From positions 1,240,001 to 1,304,000 of the forward strand of contig JADKHI010000001.1 of NCBI GenBank assembly GCA_016721825.1: a stretch of DNA of 64,000 nt, written 5' to 3'. The DNA is from Flavobacteriales bacterium (GTDB taxonomy: Bacteria > Bacteroidota > Bacteroidia > Flavobacteriales_F > PHOS-HE28). How positions within the stretch are numbered: the first letter of the stretch is position 1; every line of letters begins with the position of its first letter. This document shows positions 18,855-27,567 of the stretch, piece after piece. The notes beneath the pieces are model-generated. The model had not been told where the DNA came from. It ran no database searches and saw only the letters and a program-made list of their open reading frames with translations. The position numbers and the translations under genes are program-made.

Positions 18855-19739
18855 CTATTCCGACTGAAGCAGCCGCTTGGCCTCCGCCAGCTCGGCCTTG
18901 CCCTTGGCGGACATGGTGGGCATGCTCAGCTTCAAGGCCTCCAGCTGTTCCCGCAGGATCCGGCTAACGATGGCCCTGCTCTCCCATTGGTCGTCCGCCG
19001 GCACGATGAACCACGGGGCGTGGGGTGCTGCTGTGGCCCCGATGGCCTCGGCATAGGCCTTCTGGTAGGCGTCCCAATGGCCGCGCTCCTTCACATCGCC
19101 CAAGCTGAACTTCCAGTTCTTGTCCGCGTCCTCAATGCGCTCCAGGAACCGCTCCTTCTGCACGGCTTTGCTCATGTGCAGGAAGAACTTGAGGATCACC
19201 ACACCTTGTGCGGCCAGGTGTTCTTCGAAAGCCCGGATCGAAGCGTAACGCTGTTCCCAGAACGCCGGGGTGATGTCCTTCACCGTGCTGACACCCGCGA
19301 CCTTCTGCCCCAGCACATATTCGGGATGCACCTTCACCACCAGCACTTCCTCGTAATGGCTGCGGTTGTGGATGCCGATGTGCCCCCTTGCTGGCATCGC
19401 CTTCGCATGTCGCCAAAGAAAGTCGTGCGAAAGCTCTTCACTGTTCGGGGCCTTGAAGCTCCACACCGCGCAGCCTTGCGGGTTCACACCGCTCATCACG
19501 TGGCGGATGCAACTGTCCTTACCGGCCGCGTCCATGGCCTGGAACACGAGTAGCAGTGAATGTTCACCCGCAGCGTACAGCATGTCCTGCAGCTTGATGA
19601 TGGGCTCCTTGTCCTTCTCCAGGCGTTCCTTCAGTTCCTTCTTCTCCACCTCGTCGCCCAGGTCGGTACGATAGTCCTTGAGGCGGACGGTGCCGGGCTT
19701 TTCAATGCGGAAATGGCTGTGGTGCAACAGGTCGGTCAT
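18855..19739 (-). CDS. PPK2-family polyphosphate:nucleotide phosphotransferase
   Basis: A 294-aa cytosolic kinase that uses polyphosphate to phosphorylate nucleotides. It carries the Walker A region QAMDAAGKD (67-75) and the lid/Walker B region GHIGIHNRSHYEEVL (119-133), followed by WKFSLGDVKERGHWDAYQKA, all diagnostic of PPK2. One oddity: the usual aromatic residue of the IFNRSHYE-type motif is His here (IHNRSHYE). The PPK2 subclass (AMP-, ADP- or dual-specific) is not assigned. The start at 19739 is chosen to match the family N-terminus; an upstream in-frame start adds 11 residues. It is divergent from the serine-protease lipoprotein with 85 nt between start codons. Confidence 0.92.
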   Translation of the reverse strand: MTDLLHHSHFRIEKPGTVRLKDYRTDLGDEVEKKELKERLEKDKEPIIKLQDMLYAAGEHSLLLVFQAMDAAGKDSCIRHVMSGVNPQGCAVWSFKAPNSEELSHDFLWRHAKAMPARGHIGIHNRSHYEEVLVVKVHPEYVLGQKVAGVSTVKDITPAFWEQRYASIRAFEEHLAAQGVVILKFFLHMSKAVQKERFLERIEDADKNWKFSLGDVKERGHWDAYQKAYAEAIGATAAPHAPWFIVPADDQWESRAIVSRILREQLEALKLSMPTMSAKGKAELAEAKRLLQSE

Positions 19740-19824
19740 GGTTCCAATGTACATCCTTGGTCCGTGCAACACGGCCGCCCATGTTGGCAGCGCCTCCTAT
19801 CATTGCACCCACCGACCCGACCCC

Positions 19825-21339
19825 ATGCATTGGAAGATGACCGCCTACCTGCTCGTTGCCATTCCGCTGATCACGGGCTGTGCAAGCACGTTGAACAGTG
19901 GGAAGCAACAGATCGTGATCAACAGCGAGCCCGCAGGGGCCGAGGTCTACCTCAGGGGTTCGGAAGTGGGTGTGACGCCCTATACCTACACCTACGACCT
20001 GCTTGATGGTACCGATGTGGGCATGGAGGTCCGCAAGGAGGGCCACGAGCTGGTAACCTTCTCCTTGAAACCCGCCCAGAGCAATACGGTGCTGTTCGTG
20101 GATGCACTGCTGCTTAACATCCCCTACATCGCCGACAGCAAGAGCAACGCGCTCTATGGGTTTCCCGTGAACGAGCGATCGTTGCGTTTGAGCCGGACGC
20201 TCACCGATACCGACCGACCGCTCGAACTGCCGGTGCTGCAGATCGAGAACAAGCTTGGCCATGCGCCCAAACTGGGGCATATCGGACCGCGCACCGTTAC
20301 CGACGCATCACGAGAGGCCACGGACCTGCGATACCCGGAAAGCCTGACCGGCCAGCTCGTGAGCGGCATGAAAAAAGCCCCGTTCCAGCCGCTGAGCACG
20401 CGGAAAGGCACGCAACGGGGGGACGAGACCATCAAGCGCGCCAAGCTGTACGTAAGGCCGGTGCTACGTGGGGTGACGATGAACCTGAAGGAGGTGGATG
20501 ACCTGTGCTATGGTCATTGCGAGACCCGTGTGGATTGGCTGTTCCATTCCGCCACCGCCAACGACAGTTCCCTATTTCAGTATGAAGTGACCACACGGAC
20601 ACCCATCTATGGCGAGCGCAAACGGGAGGTCCTCGGTCACGCCATGACGGATGCAGGGCGACACCTGTTGGACCAGGAAGGGTTGCAGGAGCGCTTGCGC
20701 TCATCACATGCGGCCGGCCTGGTGCTTTCCAAAGGCGATCTGGTCGTGCTTCATCCGGCGCGTGCTGCCACGTTCACCAGCAAGCGTGACATGATGCCGG
20801 AGCTGGTGAAGGCCGTTGTGACCATCGGTACCAACGACGGTCACGGCAGCGGCTTCCTCATCACCAACGATGGCTACCTGCTCACCAATGCGCACGTGGT
20901 GGAGGACAACGCCACTGTGCAGGTGCGCTTCCAGCAGGGCTTCAGCCTCGAAGGGCAGGTGCTGAAAGTGAACACGGACTTCGACCTGGCCCTGATCAAA
21001 GTGCCCGGTACGGACCTGCCAGCGCTCACCATTGGCGATGACAAGGTGGTGCAGGTCGGCGAAGAGGTCTACGCCATTGGCACACCGCTCGACGAGAAGC
21101 TCGGCCAATCCGTAACGCGTGGCATCGTGAGCGGCAAACGCGACTTGGAGGACCGCGCCTACATCCAGACCGATGTCAGCATCAACCATGGCAACAGCGG
21201 CGGCCCATTGATCGACATGGACGGAAAGGTCATTGGTGTCACCACCCTCAAGCTCACCGGACGTGATGTGTCCGGCATCGGCTTCGCGGTCCCGATCACC
21301 ACAGTGCTGGAGATGCTCAACATTACGCTGAAGCCGTGA
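19825..21339 (+). CDS. PEGA-domain lipoprotein with C-terminal S1C (DegP/HtrA-like) serine protease
   Basis: A 504-aa envelope protease. The N-terminal lipobox LITGC places the lipidated Cys at residue 19. A PEGA domain follows (INSEPAGAEVYLRGSEVGVT, 32-51), then about 230 residues of unassigned sequence, then a trypsin-like domain at about 325-504. The catalytic triad is visible: His357 (LLTNAHVV), Asp387 (TDFDLALI) and Ser458 (GNSGGPL). No PDZ domain is present after the protease domain, unlike typical DegP. The start at 19825 is the first that produces a lipoprotein signal; a TATCATTG element lies at 19798-19805. The stop overlaps the next gene's ATG by one base (TGATG), forming an apparent three-gene operon with two small envelope proteins. 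Confidence 0.9.
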   Translation: MHWKMTAYLLVAIPLITGCASTLNSGKQQIVINSEPAGAEVYLRGSEVGVTPYTYTYDLLDGTDVGMEVRKEGHELVTFSLKPAQSNTVLFVDALLLNIPYIADSKSNALYGFPVNERSLRLSRTLTDTDRPLELPVLQIENKLGHAPKLGHIGPRTVTDASREATDLRYPESLTGQLVSGMKKAPFQPLSTRKGTQRGDETIKRAKLYVRPVLRGVTMNLKEVDDLCYGHCETRVDWLFHSATANDSSLFQYEVTTRTPIYGERKREVLGHAMTDAGRHLLDQEGLQERLRSSHAAGLVLSKGDLVVLHPARAATFTSKRDMMPELVKAVVTIGTNDGHGSGFLITNDGYLLTNAHVVEDNATVQVRFQQGFSLEGQVLKVNTDFDLALIKVPGTDLPALTIGDDKVVQVGEEVYAIGTPLDEKLGQSVTRGIVSGKRDLEDRAYIQTDVSINHGNSGGPLIDMDGKVIGVTTLKLTGRDVSGIGFAVPITTVLEMLNITLKP

Positions 21340-21905
21340 TGGGAAAGCCCCTCCACCTATCGCGCATCACCTTGTTGATGCGCCTTCTGATGTTATTGCT
21401 GCCCATTTTGCTTCATCGACAGGCAGAAGCGCAAGGAGGCATCCGCTTCATTCCCTGGCACTTCGAAAAGATCGAGGATGATGGATCGTTCGGCACGGCC
21501 AACTACGGCCTGGGCTACGACCACGACCTTAACCGCAGGCTTTCCCTTGGCATGGAAATGCTGCTGGGTGGCGAAACGGACATGTTCACCATTCGCTATC
21601 GCTCCGCCTATCACTTCAGCCCGAACGACAACGATGGTGGGTCGGCCTATTTCGGACCCAACCTGGCTGTGCGTTGGTTGGACCGAAGCTCAGAGACGCT
21701 GATCCTGGTACCGGTCGGATTCCGTGTGGGCTACAGAGGGACATTGCCCGGTGGGTTCGCGGACATTTTCGCCGGGTACCAGTACCAGATAGGGGCGCCA
21801 TCCAAACCTTCGACCAGCTCCGGATCCGCGAACCAGATCGTCGGGGGCTCCTACATGATCGGCATCCACTTCGGCTTCGGCTGGGACAAGCATGAACGCG
21901 ATTGA
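21339..21905 (+). CDS. Small outer-membrane beta-barrel-like protein (paralogue A)
   Basis: A 188-aa exported protein of unassigned family. After a signal segment ending AEAQ it is composed of alternating amphipathic strands with a glycine-rich C-terminal end (VGGSYMIGIHFGFGWDK), as in small outer-membrane barrels. It begins at the ATG that shares one base with the upstream protease stop and overlaps the following gene by 14 nt, so the three are very likely co-translated. The next gene is a divergent paralogue: compare IRFIPWHFEKIEDDGSFGT with VRFPLAHWERALVGDDIT, and the YGLGYDHDLNRRLSLGMEM and SLGIGLDRDLGERLSSSVEF blocks. Function is unknown. Confidence 0.75.
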   Translation: MGKPLHLSRITLLMRLLMLLLPILLHRQAEAQGGIRFIPWHFEKIEDDGSFGTANYGLGYDHDLNRRLSLGMEMLLGGETDMFTIRYRSAYHFSPNDNDGGSAYFGPNLAVRWLDRSSETLILVPVGFRVGYRGTLPGGFADIFAGYQYQIGAPSKPSTSSGSANQIVGGSYMIGIHFGFGWDKHERD

Positions 21906-22581
21906 ACGGATGATCCGGAACTGGCTGCTACTTTGCTTTTCACCCTTAGGTGCCTTCTTGATCGGCGCAACCGTGAACGCGCAGACCGGCGTGCGCTTCC
22001 CGCTGGCCCACTGGGAGCGTGCCTTGGTGGGTGATGACATCACACCGATCTCGCTGGGCATCGGTCTGGACCGGGACCTGGGTGAACGCCTTTCCTCCAG
22101 CGTTGAGTTCACCATGCTCTATCGGAACCTGCTTGGTGACCTTGAAAGTGCAGACCCCTTGGAGGTGGAAAGCCAGGGCTGGACCGGTTATTTCGAGGTT
22201 CAACGAAAGGGCCTGAGCTTCACCTACCGAAGCATGTACTTCTTCAACAACAGTGCGGAAGGCTTCTATTGGGGAACAGCAATCGGCGTGCGGCGCGTGG
22301 GTGTGGACCTTCGCCTGACCAGCGCCTTGGATGGCAATTTCACCTCGGGACTTTCACCTTTCCGCGACAACTATTCCGCCCGGTGCACCACCTTTCCCAT
22401 CGGCATACGCTTCGGCATGAGGTCTGGACTGGATGGTGGTTTCTCAGACCTGTACCTGGGCCTGGGCTACCAAGCCGGTTCAGGGAAGGACCTCTTCTCC
22501 GCACCGGAGCTGCAGAACGCAGAGCTTGATCTGGCCGCGCTGACGTGGACCTTTGGTTACGCGTACGGTATCGGTTGGTGA
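21892..22581 (+). CDS. Small outer-membrane beta-barrel-like protein (paralogue B)
   Basis: A 229-aa exported protein; the signal segment ends near TVNAQ. It is related to the preceding gene in strand pattern and in the DRDLGERLSSSVEF block. It has about 40 more residues, mostly in the middle (LESADPLEVESQGWTGYFEV), and ends in a barrel-like strand (LTWTFGYAYGIGW, terminal aromatic). The start overlaps the previous coding region by 14 nt. No family or function is recognised. The association with a PEGA/S1C lipoprotein protease suggests an envelope quality-control or substrate relationship, but this is inference only. Confidence 0.72.
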   Translation: MNAIERMIRNWLLLCFSPLGAFLIGATVNAQTGVRFPLAHWERALVGDDITPISLGIGLDRDLGERLSSSVEFTMLYRNLLGDLESADPLEVESQGWTGYFEVQRKGLSFTYRSMYFFNNSAEGFYWGTAIGVRRVGVDLRLTSALDGNFTSGLSPFRDNYSARCTTFPIGIRFGMRSGLDGGFSDLYLGLGYQAGSGKDLFSAPELQNAELDLAALTWTFGYAYGIGW

Positions 22582-22592
22582 GCACGAACGAA

Positions 22593-22622
22593 GAAGGCCC
22601 CCACCTTTCGGCAGAGGCCTTC
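22593..22622. terminator. Possible bidirectional terminator hairpin
   Basis: A 7-bp stem (GAAGGCC at 22593-22599 and its complement at 22616-22622) between two convergent genes. No T-run; weak. Confidence 0.4.
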
Positions 22623-22638
22623 GCGAAGTAGCATTCGA

Positions 22639-24714
22639 TCAGCGCACCACTTGGAAGGTACGCGCGGTGCCCATGCCATCGGATGTGCGGAGCGCATAGC
22701 GGTATACACCGTTGCTGAGCCCACCTATGTTCACTTCCACCTGCGTGGTGTTGGCGCGCAGGGACTGCTGCAACGCCACACGACCCGTCGCATCGGTGAT
22801 CTCGATCATTCCATTGCGGTCCAGCCCGTTCAACGGAATGGTGATGCGGTCGTTCGCCGGGACGGGATAGGCCTGACCGAGGGCATTCGCCAATTGGGCA
22901 TCGAGCTCTTCCACGCTCACTACACCATAGAACCAATCGTGGCTCAGCTGGATCATGCTCCGACCCACCCCCGCATCGGTCATCTGCTCAGGACCAACAC
23001 CGAAGTAGACGAGCTTGTAGGTCCCGTTGTCGGAGCGTAGACCGCCGATCTGGTTCACGTTGGTGTTGTAATGCAGAATGCCTACGGCAGGCGCGATGGG
23101 CGTGATCTGGTCGGGGTAGGTGTTGCCGCCGAACACATCCGCGATGCTTCCATTGGGAACTGTCCCGAACACGGCATCCGCATCCAGGAAGTTGACCGTG
23201 GTGCTGCTGTTGCTGCCGTCCGCCACGTAGGTCGCGAGCATGTGGCTGGCGAAGAAGGCCTCAGTGACCGGGGTGCCGTAGCTGTTCGCCGCACCGCTCT
23301 GGTCCCACGCAATGTCCTGTCCTGCGATCATCACATCACCGCCGTTGTCCATGAACGCGGCCAGCACGCCCACTTCATCATCCGTGAGCGACGGGAAGGT
23401 CCAGCTCACGTTCACATAGAGGTTGTTCACACCGCTCAACGCATTGGCCTGGCCGAACTTGATGAACTGATCCTTGCTGGTGGCCACGAAAGCCTGGTTG
23501 TTCGCCTGCGTAAGGCCGTCGATGTAGAGCTGCTCCCAGGGCTCGGCCTGCGGGTGCGTAACGATCAGGTCCGTGATGCCGCTGATGACGTGGAACACCT
23601 GTTCGAGCATGGGGGCCCCGGAGTTGTTCACCGAGCTCACTTGTAACGTGTACCGGCCGATACCGGGCACCGCGTCAGGTGTCACTTGTACATCGAGCGT
23701 GGTCGGCACGCCGCTCTGTACGGTGATCGTTGCAGGGTTGCTCACCGGAGTGCCATCCACAGTGACCACACTACCCCACGTGACGGGTGAGCCGTAGTTG
23801 AGCAAGGTCACTTGGTATTCCTCAGCAGCGCCGAGCAGATTGGTAAGAGTACTGGAGAAGCTGCTCGATTGGCCGTTGCTGCCGGCCACATGGGTGGGCG
23901 CTCCGGAAGCCAGATCACCGATCACCAAGGTGGTACCACCATCTGCGGGCACGTCACGCACCTGGTACACCTCGCTCTTGTCCTCGCTCACGAAGGCCAC
24001 CACCTCGCAGTTGCTGATCTCCCACGTGGCGGGCACGTTGAACGTGTACGTGCGGAACACCGAAGTGCCAGCTGTCGTGGTGGTCACCACATCACCCCAG
24101 GTCGGTGTGATGTAGCTGCGCAAGACGTGCAGGTGATCGTAGTTCGTGTGGTTTCCGGACGGGCCATAGTCCGTCTGAGGGCCGATGATGTGGCTCTCCT
24201 GCAATAGAACACTGATGTAGTCATCACCACCCGGACTATTAGCCGTGTAGAGCAACTCCACGTTGACCGTGAGATCGCGCGTGCCGGCATCGAAGCTGCT
24301 CTCCATGCCCAGGTTCACAGGTGAAGGCAACGCGAGCATGTCGGCCACGGCACCTTCCCAAGCCCCGCGGCCCAGATCATCGGCACCGTTGAAAAGGTGA
24401 CGGTTGATGACACCGGCCGGATAACCGCTGATGGTGAAGTAGGCATCGATGGCCGTGCCATCCGTGGTCTGGAAGTCCGGTTCGCCAACTCCTGGCACAG
24501 CAAAAACACCTGCATGCACGCCCACGGTCACCATGTTCGGGCCATGCAGCGCCTCCAGATCGGCGGCAATGACGTGGCCTTGTGGACAGTAACCGCAATG
24601 GATGCCCGTGAAATCCTCCAGCAGGGCAGTGCGGTTCTGCGGGGCCTGGGACACCAGTGACTGGCCGAAGGCCACAAGGGGTGCGAACGCGATCAGGGTA
24701 AGGGTCTTCTTCAT
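22639..24714 (-). CDS. Omp28-related protein with thioredoxin-like CxxC and T9SS type A domain
   Basis: A 691-aa exported protein; the ATG at 24714 starts the signal peptide MKKTLTLIAFAPLVAFGQ (a TTG two codons earlier is less likely). The N-terminal domain (about 25-250) matches the Omp28 family: LLEDFTGIHCGYCPQGH with Cys40 and Cys43 in a thioredoxin-like CxxC, then SGYPAGVINRHLF. The middle (about 270-590) contains Ig-like strands and a region resembling flippase/peptidase-associated beta domains (GGDVMIAGQDIAWDQSG). The last 75 residues form a type A sorting domain (QAYPVPANDRITIPL, ending TARTFQVVR). Predicted to be secreted by T9SS and held at the cell surface. Redox function is plausible but unproven. 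Confidence 0.87.
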   Translation of the reverse strand: MKKTLTLIAFAPLVAFGQSLVSQAPQNRTALLEDFTGIHCGYCPQGHVIAADLEALHGPNMVTVGVHAGVFAVPGVGEPDFQTTDGTAIDAYFTISGYPAGVINRHLFNGADDLGRGAWEGAVADMLALPSPVNLGMESSFDAGTRDLTVNVELLYTANSPGGDDYISVLLQESHIIGPQTDYGPSGNHTNYDHLHVLRSYITPTWGDVVTTTTAGTSVFRTYTFNVPATWEISNCEVVAFVSEDKSEVYQVRDVPADGGTTLVIGDLASGAPTHVAGSNGQSSSFSSTLTNLLGAAEEYQVTLLNYGSPVTWGSVVTVDGTPVSNPATITVQSGVPTTLDVQVTPDAVPGIGRYTLQVSSVNNSGAPMLEQVFHVISGITDLIVTHPQAEPWEQLYIDGLTQANNQAFVATSKDQFIKFGQANALSGVNNLYVNVSWTFPSLTDDEVGVLAAFMDNGGDVMIAGQDIAWDQSGAANSYGTPVTEAFFASHMLATYVADGSNSSTTVNFLDADAVFGTVPNGSIADVFGGNTYPDQITPIAPAVGILHYNTNVNQIGGLRSDNGTYKLVYFGVGPEQMTDAGVGRSMIQLSHDWFYGVVSVEELDAQLANALGQAYPVPANDRITIPLNGLDRNGMIEITDATGRVALQQSLRANTTQVEVNIGGLSNGVYRYALRTSDGMGTARTFQVVR

Positions 24715-24805
24715 CTCCAAGGGATCTTAGGAGCGATGAAGCTAACCGGCCACGCCGAGGGGCTGAGCACCCGATGAGGGCACCCTTGGAAGCCTGTTCC
24801 AGGAC

Positions 24806-25825
24806 CTAGCGCTCGTGGTAGACCACGTGCATCACCGTGCGGCCCACAGCTTCCAGCGTCGCCTTGTCGATCACGCTCATGTCATCCTTGTGCGTGTGCC
24901 AGCTGGGGTCGAAGGCCTTGGTTCCCTCATGGAACCCGATGATGTCGATGGTGGGGATGCGCATGTCGCGGTTGATGATCACGTGGTCGTCGATGCCCAC
25001 GAAGTACTTGGTCTCGGGCAAAAAGGTCTGTCCGTAACCGAGGGTCGATGCAGCGGCCCACACCTTCTGCACCACGTGCGGCGCATACTGCATGCTCAGC
25101 TGTTCGCGGTAGAAGTCCGCGTTGGCCGTGCCGCACATGTCCAGCAGGATGCCGAAGCGCGCCGTGTAGTCCGGCACATGCGGGTTCTTCGCCCAGTATT
25201 GCGAACCAAGGCACCAGCTCAAAAGTGAGTTGGCATCGGTTTCCATCGCATCGCTCGGCTGACCGAAGTCCTCCACGTCCGTAAGGAAGATGTCCACGCC
25301 AAGGGCAGGCGCCTCTTCCTTCAACCGACGTGCGATCTCCAGCAGAATGCCGACCCCGCTTCCCCCATCATTGGCGCCCAGGATCGGCTCGTTCTTCCGC
25401 TCGGTGTCCTTATCCGCGAACGGACGTGTATCCCAATGAGCGACAAGGAGGATCCGCTCCTTCTTCTCTGGCGCCCAGCTGGCAATGATGTTCCGCAGCG
25501 GCAGCTTCTGGCCGTTGAACGCGGTCACCGTTCCGGTCTGTTCGATCACCGTATCAGCGTACTGGTTCAGGAAAGCCACCATCCAATCGCCACAGGCCAC
25601 ATGACCAGCAGAGCCGGGGTTGCGCGGACCGAAGTCGACCTGCTTCTTCACGAAGGCATAGGCCGAATCCCCATCGAACAAGGGCACCTTCACAGCAGGC
25701 TGCGGCTGCTCATTCGGAACAGGCACCCCACCACCGTTATCCGAGCGACAGGACTTCAGCAGGAAGAGGCCCAGGAACAGGGCCACCAGAGCGATCGCGG
25801 TGAAGCGGACGACGTTGCGGGACAT
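24806..25825 (-). CDS. M28-family peptidase, glutaminyl-peptide cyclotransferase-like
   Basis: A 339-aa protein with an N-terminal membrane anchor (about 8-23); Cys26 follows in LLKSC, which is a poor lipobox. The remainder is an M28 zinc hydrolase domain facing the periplasm: LLVAHWDTRPFADKD (127-140), ILGANDGGSGVGILLEIARR with Asp153, VDIFLTDVEDFGQ with Glu185, and the C-terminal HTHKDDM. The WDTRP, ANDGGSG and DVEDFG segments fit bacterial glutaminyl cyclases better than general aminopeptidases, so N-terminal pyroglutamate formation is the favoured activity. Many Bacteroidota exported proteins begin with Gln after signal cleavage, as several here do (…AQ). It starts 24 nt after the cysS stop and is probably in the cysS operon. 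Confidence 0.87.
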   Translation of the reverse strand: MSRNVVRFTAIALVALFLGLFLLKSCRSDNGGGVPVPNEQPQPAVKVPLFDGDSAYAFVKKQVDFGPRNPGSAGHVACGDWMVAFLNQYADTVIEQTGTVTAFNGQKLPLRNIIASWAPEKKERILLVAHWDTRPFADKDTERKNEPILGANDGGSGVGILLEIARRLKEEAPALGVDIFLTDVEDFGQPSDAMETDANSLLSWCLGSQYWAKNPHVPDYTARFGILLDMCGTANADFYREQLSMQYAPHVVQKVWAAASTLGYGQTFLPETKYFVGIDDHVIINRDMRIPTIDIIGFHEGTKAFDPSWHTHKDDMSVIDKATLEAVGRTVMHVVYHER

Positions 25826-25849
25826 GGTCGTAGATCGGTTCGTTGGTGT

Positions 25850-27352
25850 TCAGGCGCGCTCCCAGGTAGTGCCTTCCTTGGTGTCCTTCAGCACAATGCC
25901 GAGGGCCAGCAACTGGTCGCGGAGGCGGTCGCTGGCCGCGAAGTCCTTCTTCGCCTTGGCCTCAGCGCGCAGCTGGATGAAGACCTTCACCAGACCGTCC
26001 ATCGCAGTGTCATCACCTGCTGTTGCGGTCTCCTGTTGCAGCCCGAGCACATCGAAGACCATCTCACTATAGAATTTCTTCCAGCGACCGAGTTCAGCCT
26101 CGTTGAATCCTCGAGCAACACCTCCGCCATCCACGGCCTTGTTGATCTCTGTGACGCCGTCAAACAACACTGCTATCATTCTCGGTGTGTTGAGGTCATC
26201 ATTCATGTGACCGTAGGCCAACTCCTCAATCACATTTAGCGCGGAAGTGTAAGCACCATTGGAATTACCAGATGCCTTTGCAGAATTCAGGGTTTGGACT
26301 GCTTTCATCAAGCGCTCCAGGCCTTTCTCCGCAGCCTGCAACGCGGCATTGCTGAAGTCGAGCGTGCTGGCATAGTGGCATTGAAGCATGAAGAAGCGCA
26401 CCGTCATGGGGCTGTAGCCACGCTCCAGCAGCTTGTGGTTGCCGGTGACCAGTTCCTCCGGCGTGAAGCCGTTGCCTTCGCTCTTGGCCATCTTGCGGCC
26501 ATTCACGGTGAGCATGTTGCCATGCATCCAGTAACGCACCGGTGCCTGTCCGTCCGCCGCGATGCTCTGCGCGATCTCGCATTCGTGGTGCGGGAACTTC
26601 AGGTCCATGCCGCCTCCGTGGATGTCGAAGGTGAGGCCGAGGTACTTGGTGCTCATGGCACTGCACTCCAGGTGCCAGCCCGGGAAGCCTTCGCCCCAGG
26701 GGCTCGGCCACTTCATCAAGTGGATCGGGTCGGCCTTCTTCCAGATGGCGAAATCCAGCGGGCTGCGCTTTTCGTCCATGCCCTCGGTGTCGCGCGTATT
26801 GCTCATCAGCTCGTCGATCTTGCGACCGCTGAGCTCTCCATACGCATGCTTCTCGGCGAACTTGGGCACGTCGAAGTACACGCTGCCGTTGGCCTCGTAG
26901 CCATAGCCGTGGTCGATGATGCGCTTCACCATGTCGATCTGCTCGATCAGGTGGCCGGTAGCGGTGGGCTCGATGCTCGGTGAAAGCACGTTGAATTGCC
27001 GCATCACAGCGTGGAATCCGTTCGTGTACTTCTGCACGATCTCCATGGGCTCCAACTGTTCCAGCCGGGCGCGCTTGGCGATCTTGTCCTCCCCCTCATC
27101 AATATCACCGACCAAATGGCCCACGTCGGTGATGTTCCGGACGTACCGGACCTTGTATCCGAGGTGAAGCAGCCACCGGTACAGCAGGTCGAAGGTGGTG
27201 AAGGTCCTCACGTTGCCCAGGTGCACATCGCTGTACACGGTGGGACCGCAGACGTACAGGCCCACATGGGGAGGGGCTTGAGGAACGAACTCCTCCTTCT
27301 TGCGCGTAAGGGTGTTGGTGATCCAGAACGGACCTTTCTTCAGCTCGGACAT
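25850..27352 (-). CDS. cysS: Cysteine--tRNA ligase
   Basis: A 500-aa class I aminoacyl-tRNA synthetase charging tRNA-Cys. The N-terminal catalytic domain has YVCGPTVYSDVHLGN (zinc Cys and HIGH-type HLGN), WHLECSAMS and FPHHECEIAQ. The KMSKS-type motif is KMAKSEGN, a common variant. The C-terminal third is the helical tRNA-binding domain. Length is normal. A TACCTTCG element lies 19 nt upstream of the start. A glutaminyl-cyclase-like gene follows closely. Confidence 0.96.
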   Translation of the reverse strand: MSELKKGPFWITNTLTRKKEEFVPQAPPHVGLYVCGPTVYSDVHLGNVRTFTTFDLLYRWLLHLGYKVRYVRNITDVGHLVGDIDEGEDKIAKRARLEQLEPMEIVQKYTNGFHAVMRQFNVLSPSIEPTATGHLIEQIDMVKRIIDHGYGYEANGSVYFDVPKFAEKHAYGELSGRKIDELMSNTRDTEGMDEKRSPLDFAIWKKADPIHLMKWPSPWGEGFPGWHLECSAMSTKYLGLTFDIHGGGMDLKFPHHECEIAQSIAADGQAPVRYWMHGNMLTVNGRKMAKSEGNGFTPEELVTGNHKLLERGYSPMTVRFFMLQCHYASTLDFSNAALQAAEKGLERLMKAVQTLNSAKASGNSNGAYTSALNVIEELAYGHMNDDLNTPRMIAVLFDGVTEINKAVDGGGVARGFNEAELGRWKKFYSEMVFDVLGLQQETATAGDDTAMDGLVKVFIQLRAEAKAKKDFAASDRLRDQLLALGIVLKDTKEGTTWERA

Positions 27353-27370
27353 GACGGTGTGAACTGCGCG

Positions 27371-27378
27371 CGAAGGTA
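27371..27378 (-). promoter_or_regulatory. -7-like element (TACCTTCG) for cysS
   Basis: TAnnTTyG match on the minus strand, 18 nt upstream of the cysS start codon. Confidence 0.45.
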
Positions 27379-27431
27379 GCGTGCCAGCAGAAGGCTTAGG
27401 GCAGGGGCAGAAGTCGCGGAGCTTTTCTTAA

Positions 27432-27540
27432 CGAAGGGCAAAGACCGCAGTAAAGGACGACGGGCGATCGGCGAAGGGGCAAAGACGAAGCCTGATGAGA
27501 TCCTCCTTCTTCAACCTTCGGCCATCCGCCATCGCCGATC
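27432..27540. repeat. Intergenic repeat with direct and inverted copies
   Basis: The 215-nt gap between cysS and the YwqK-like gene holds a direct repeat (CGAAGGGCAAAGAC at 27432-27445 and CGAAGGGGCAAAGAC at 27472-27486) and a perfect 9-bp inverted repeat (GATCGGCGA at 27466-27474 against 27532-27540). It could be a REP-like element or the terminator region of the MORN-like gene on the minus strand. No coding potential is seen. Confidence 0.4.
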
Positions 27541-27567
27541 AGCCATGGCAACACCAAAGCACCGCCC

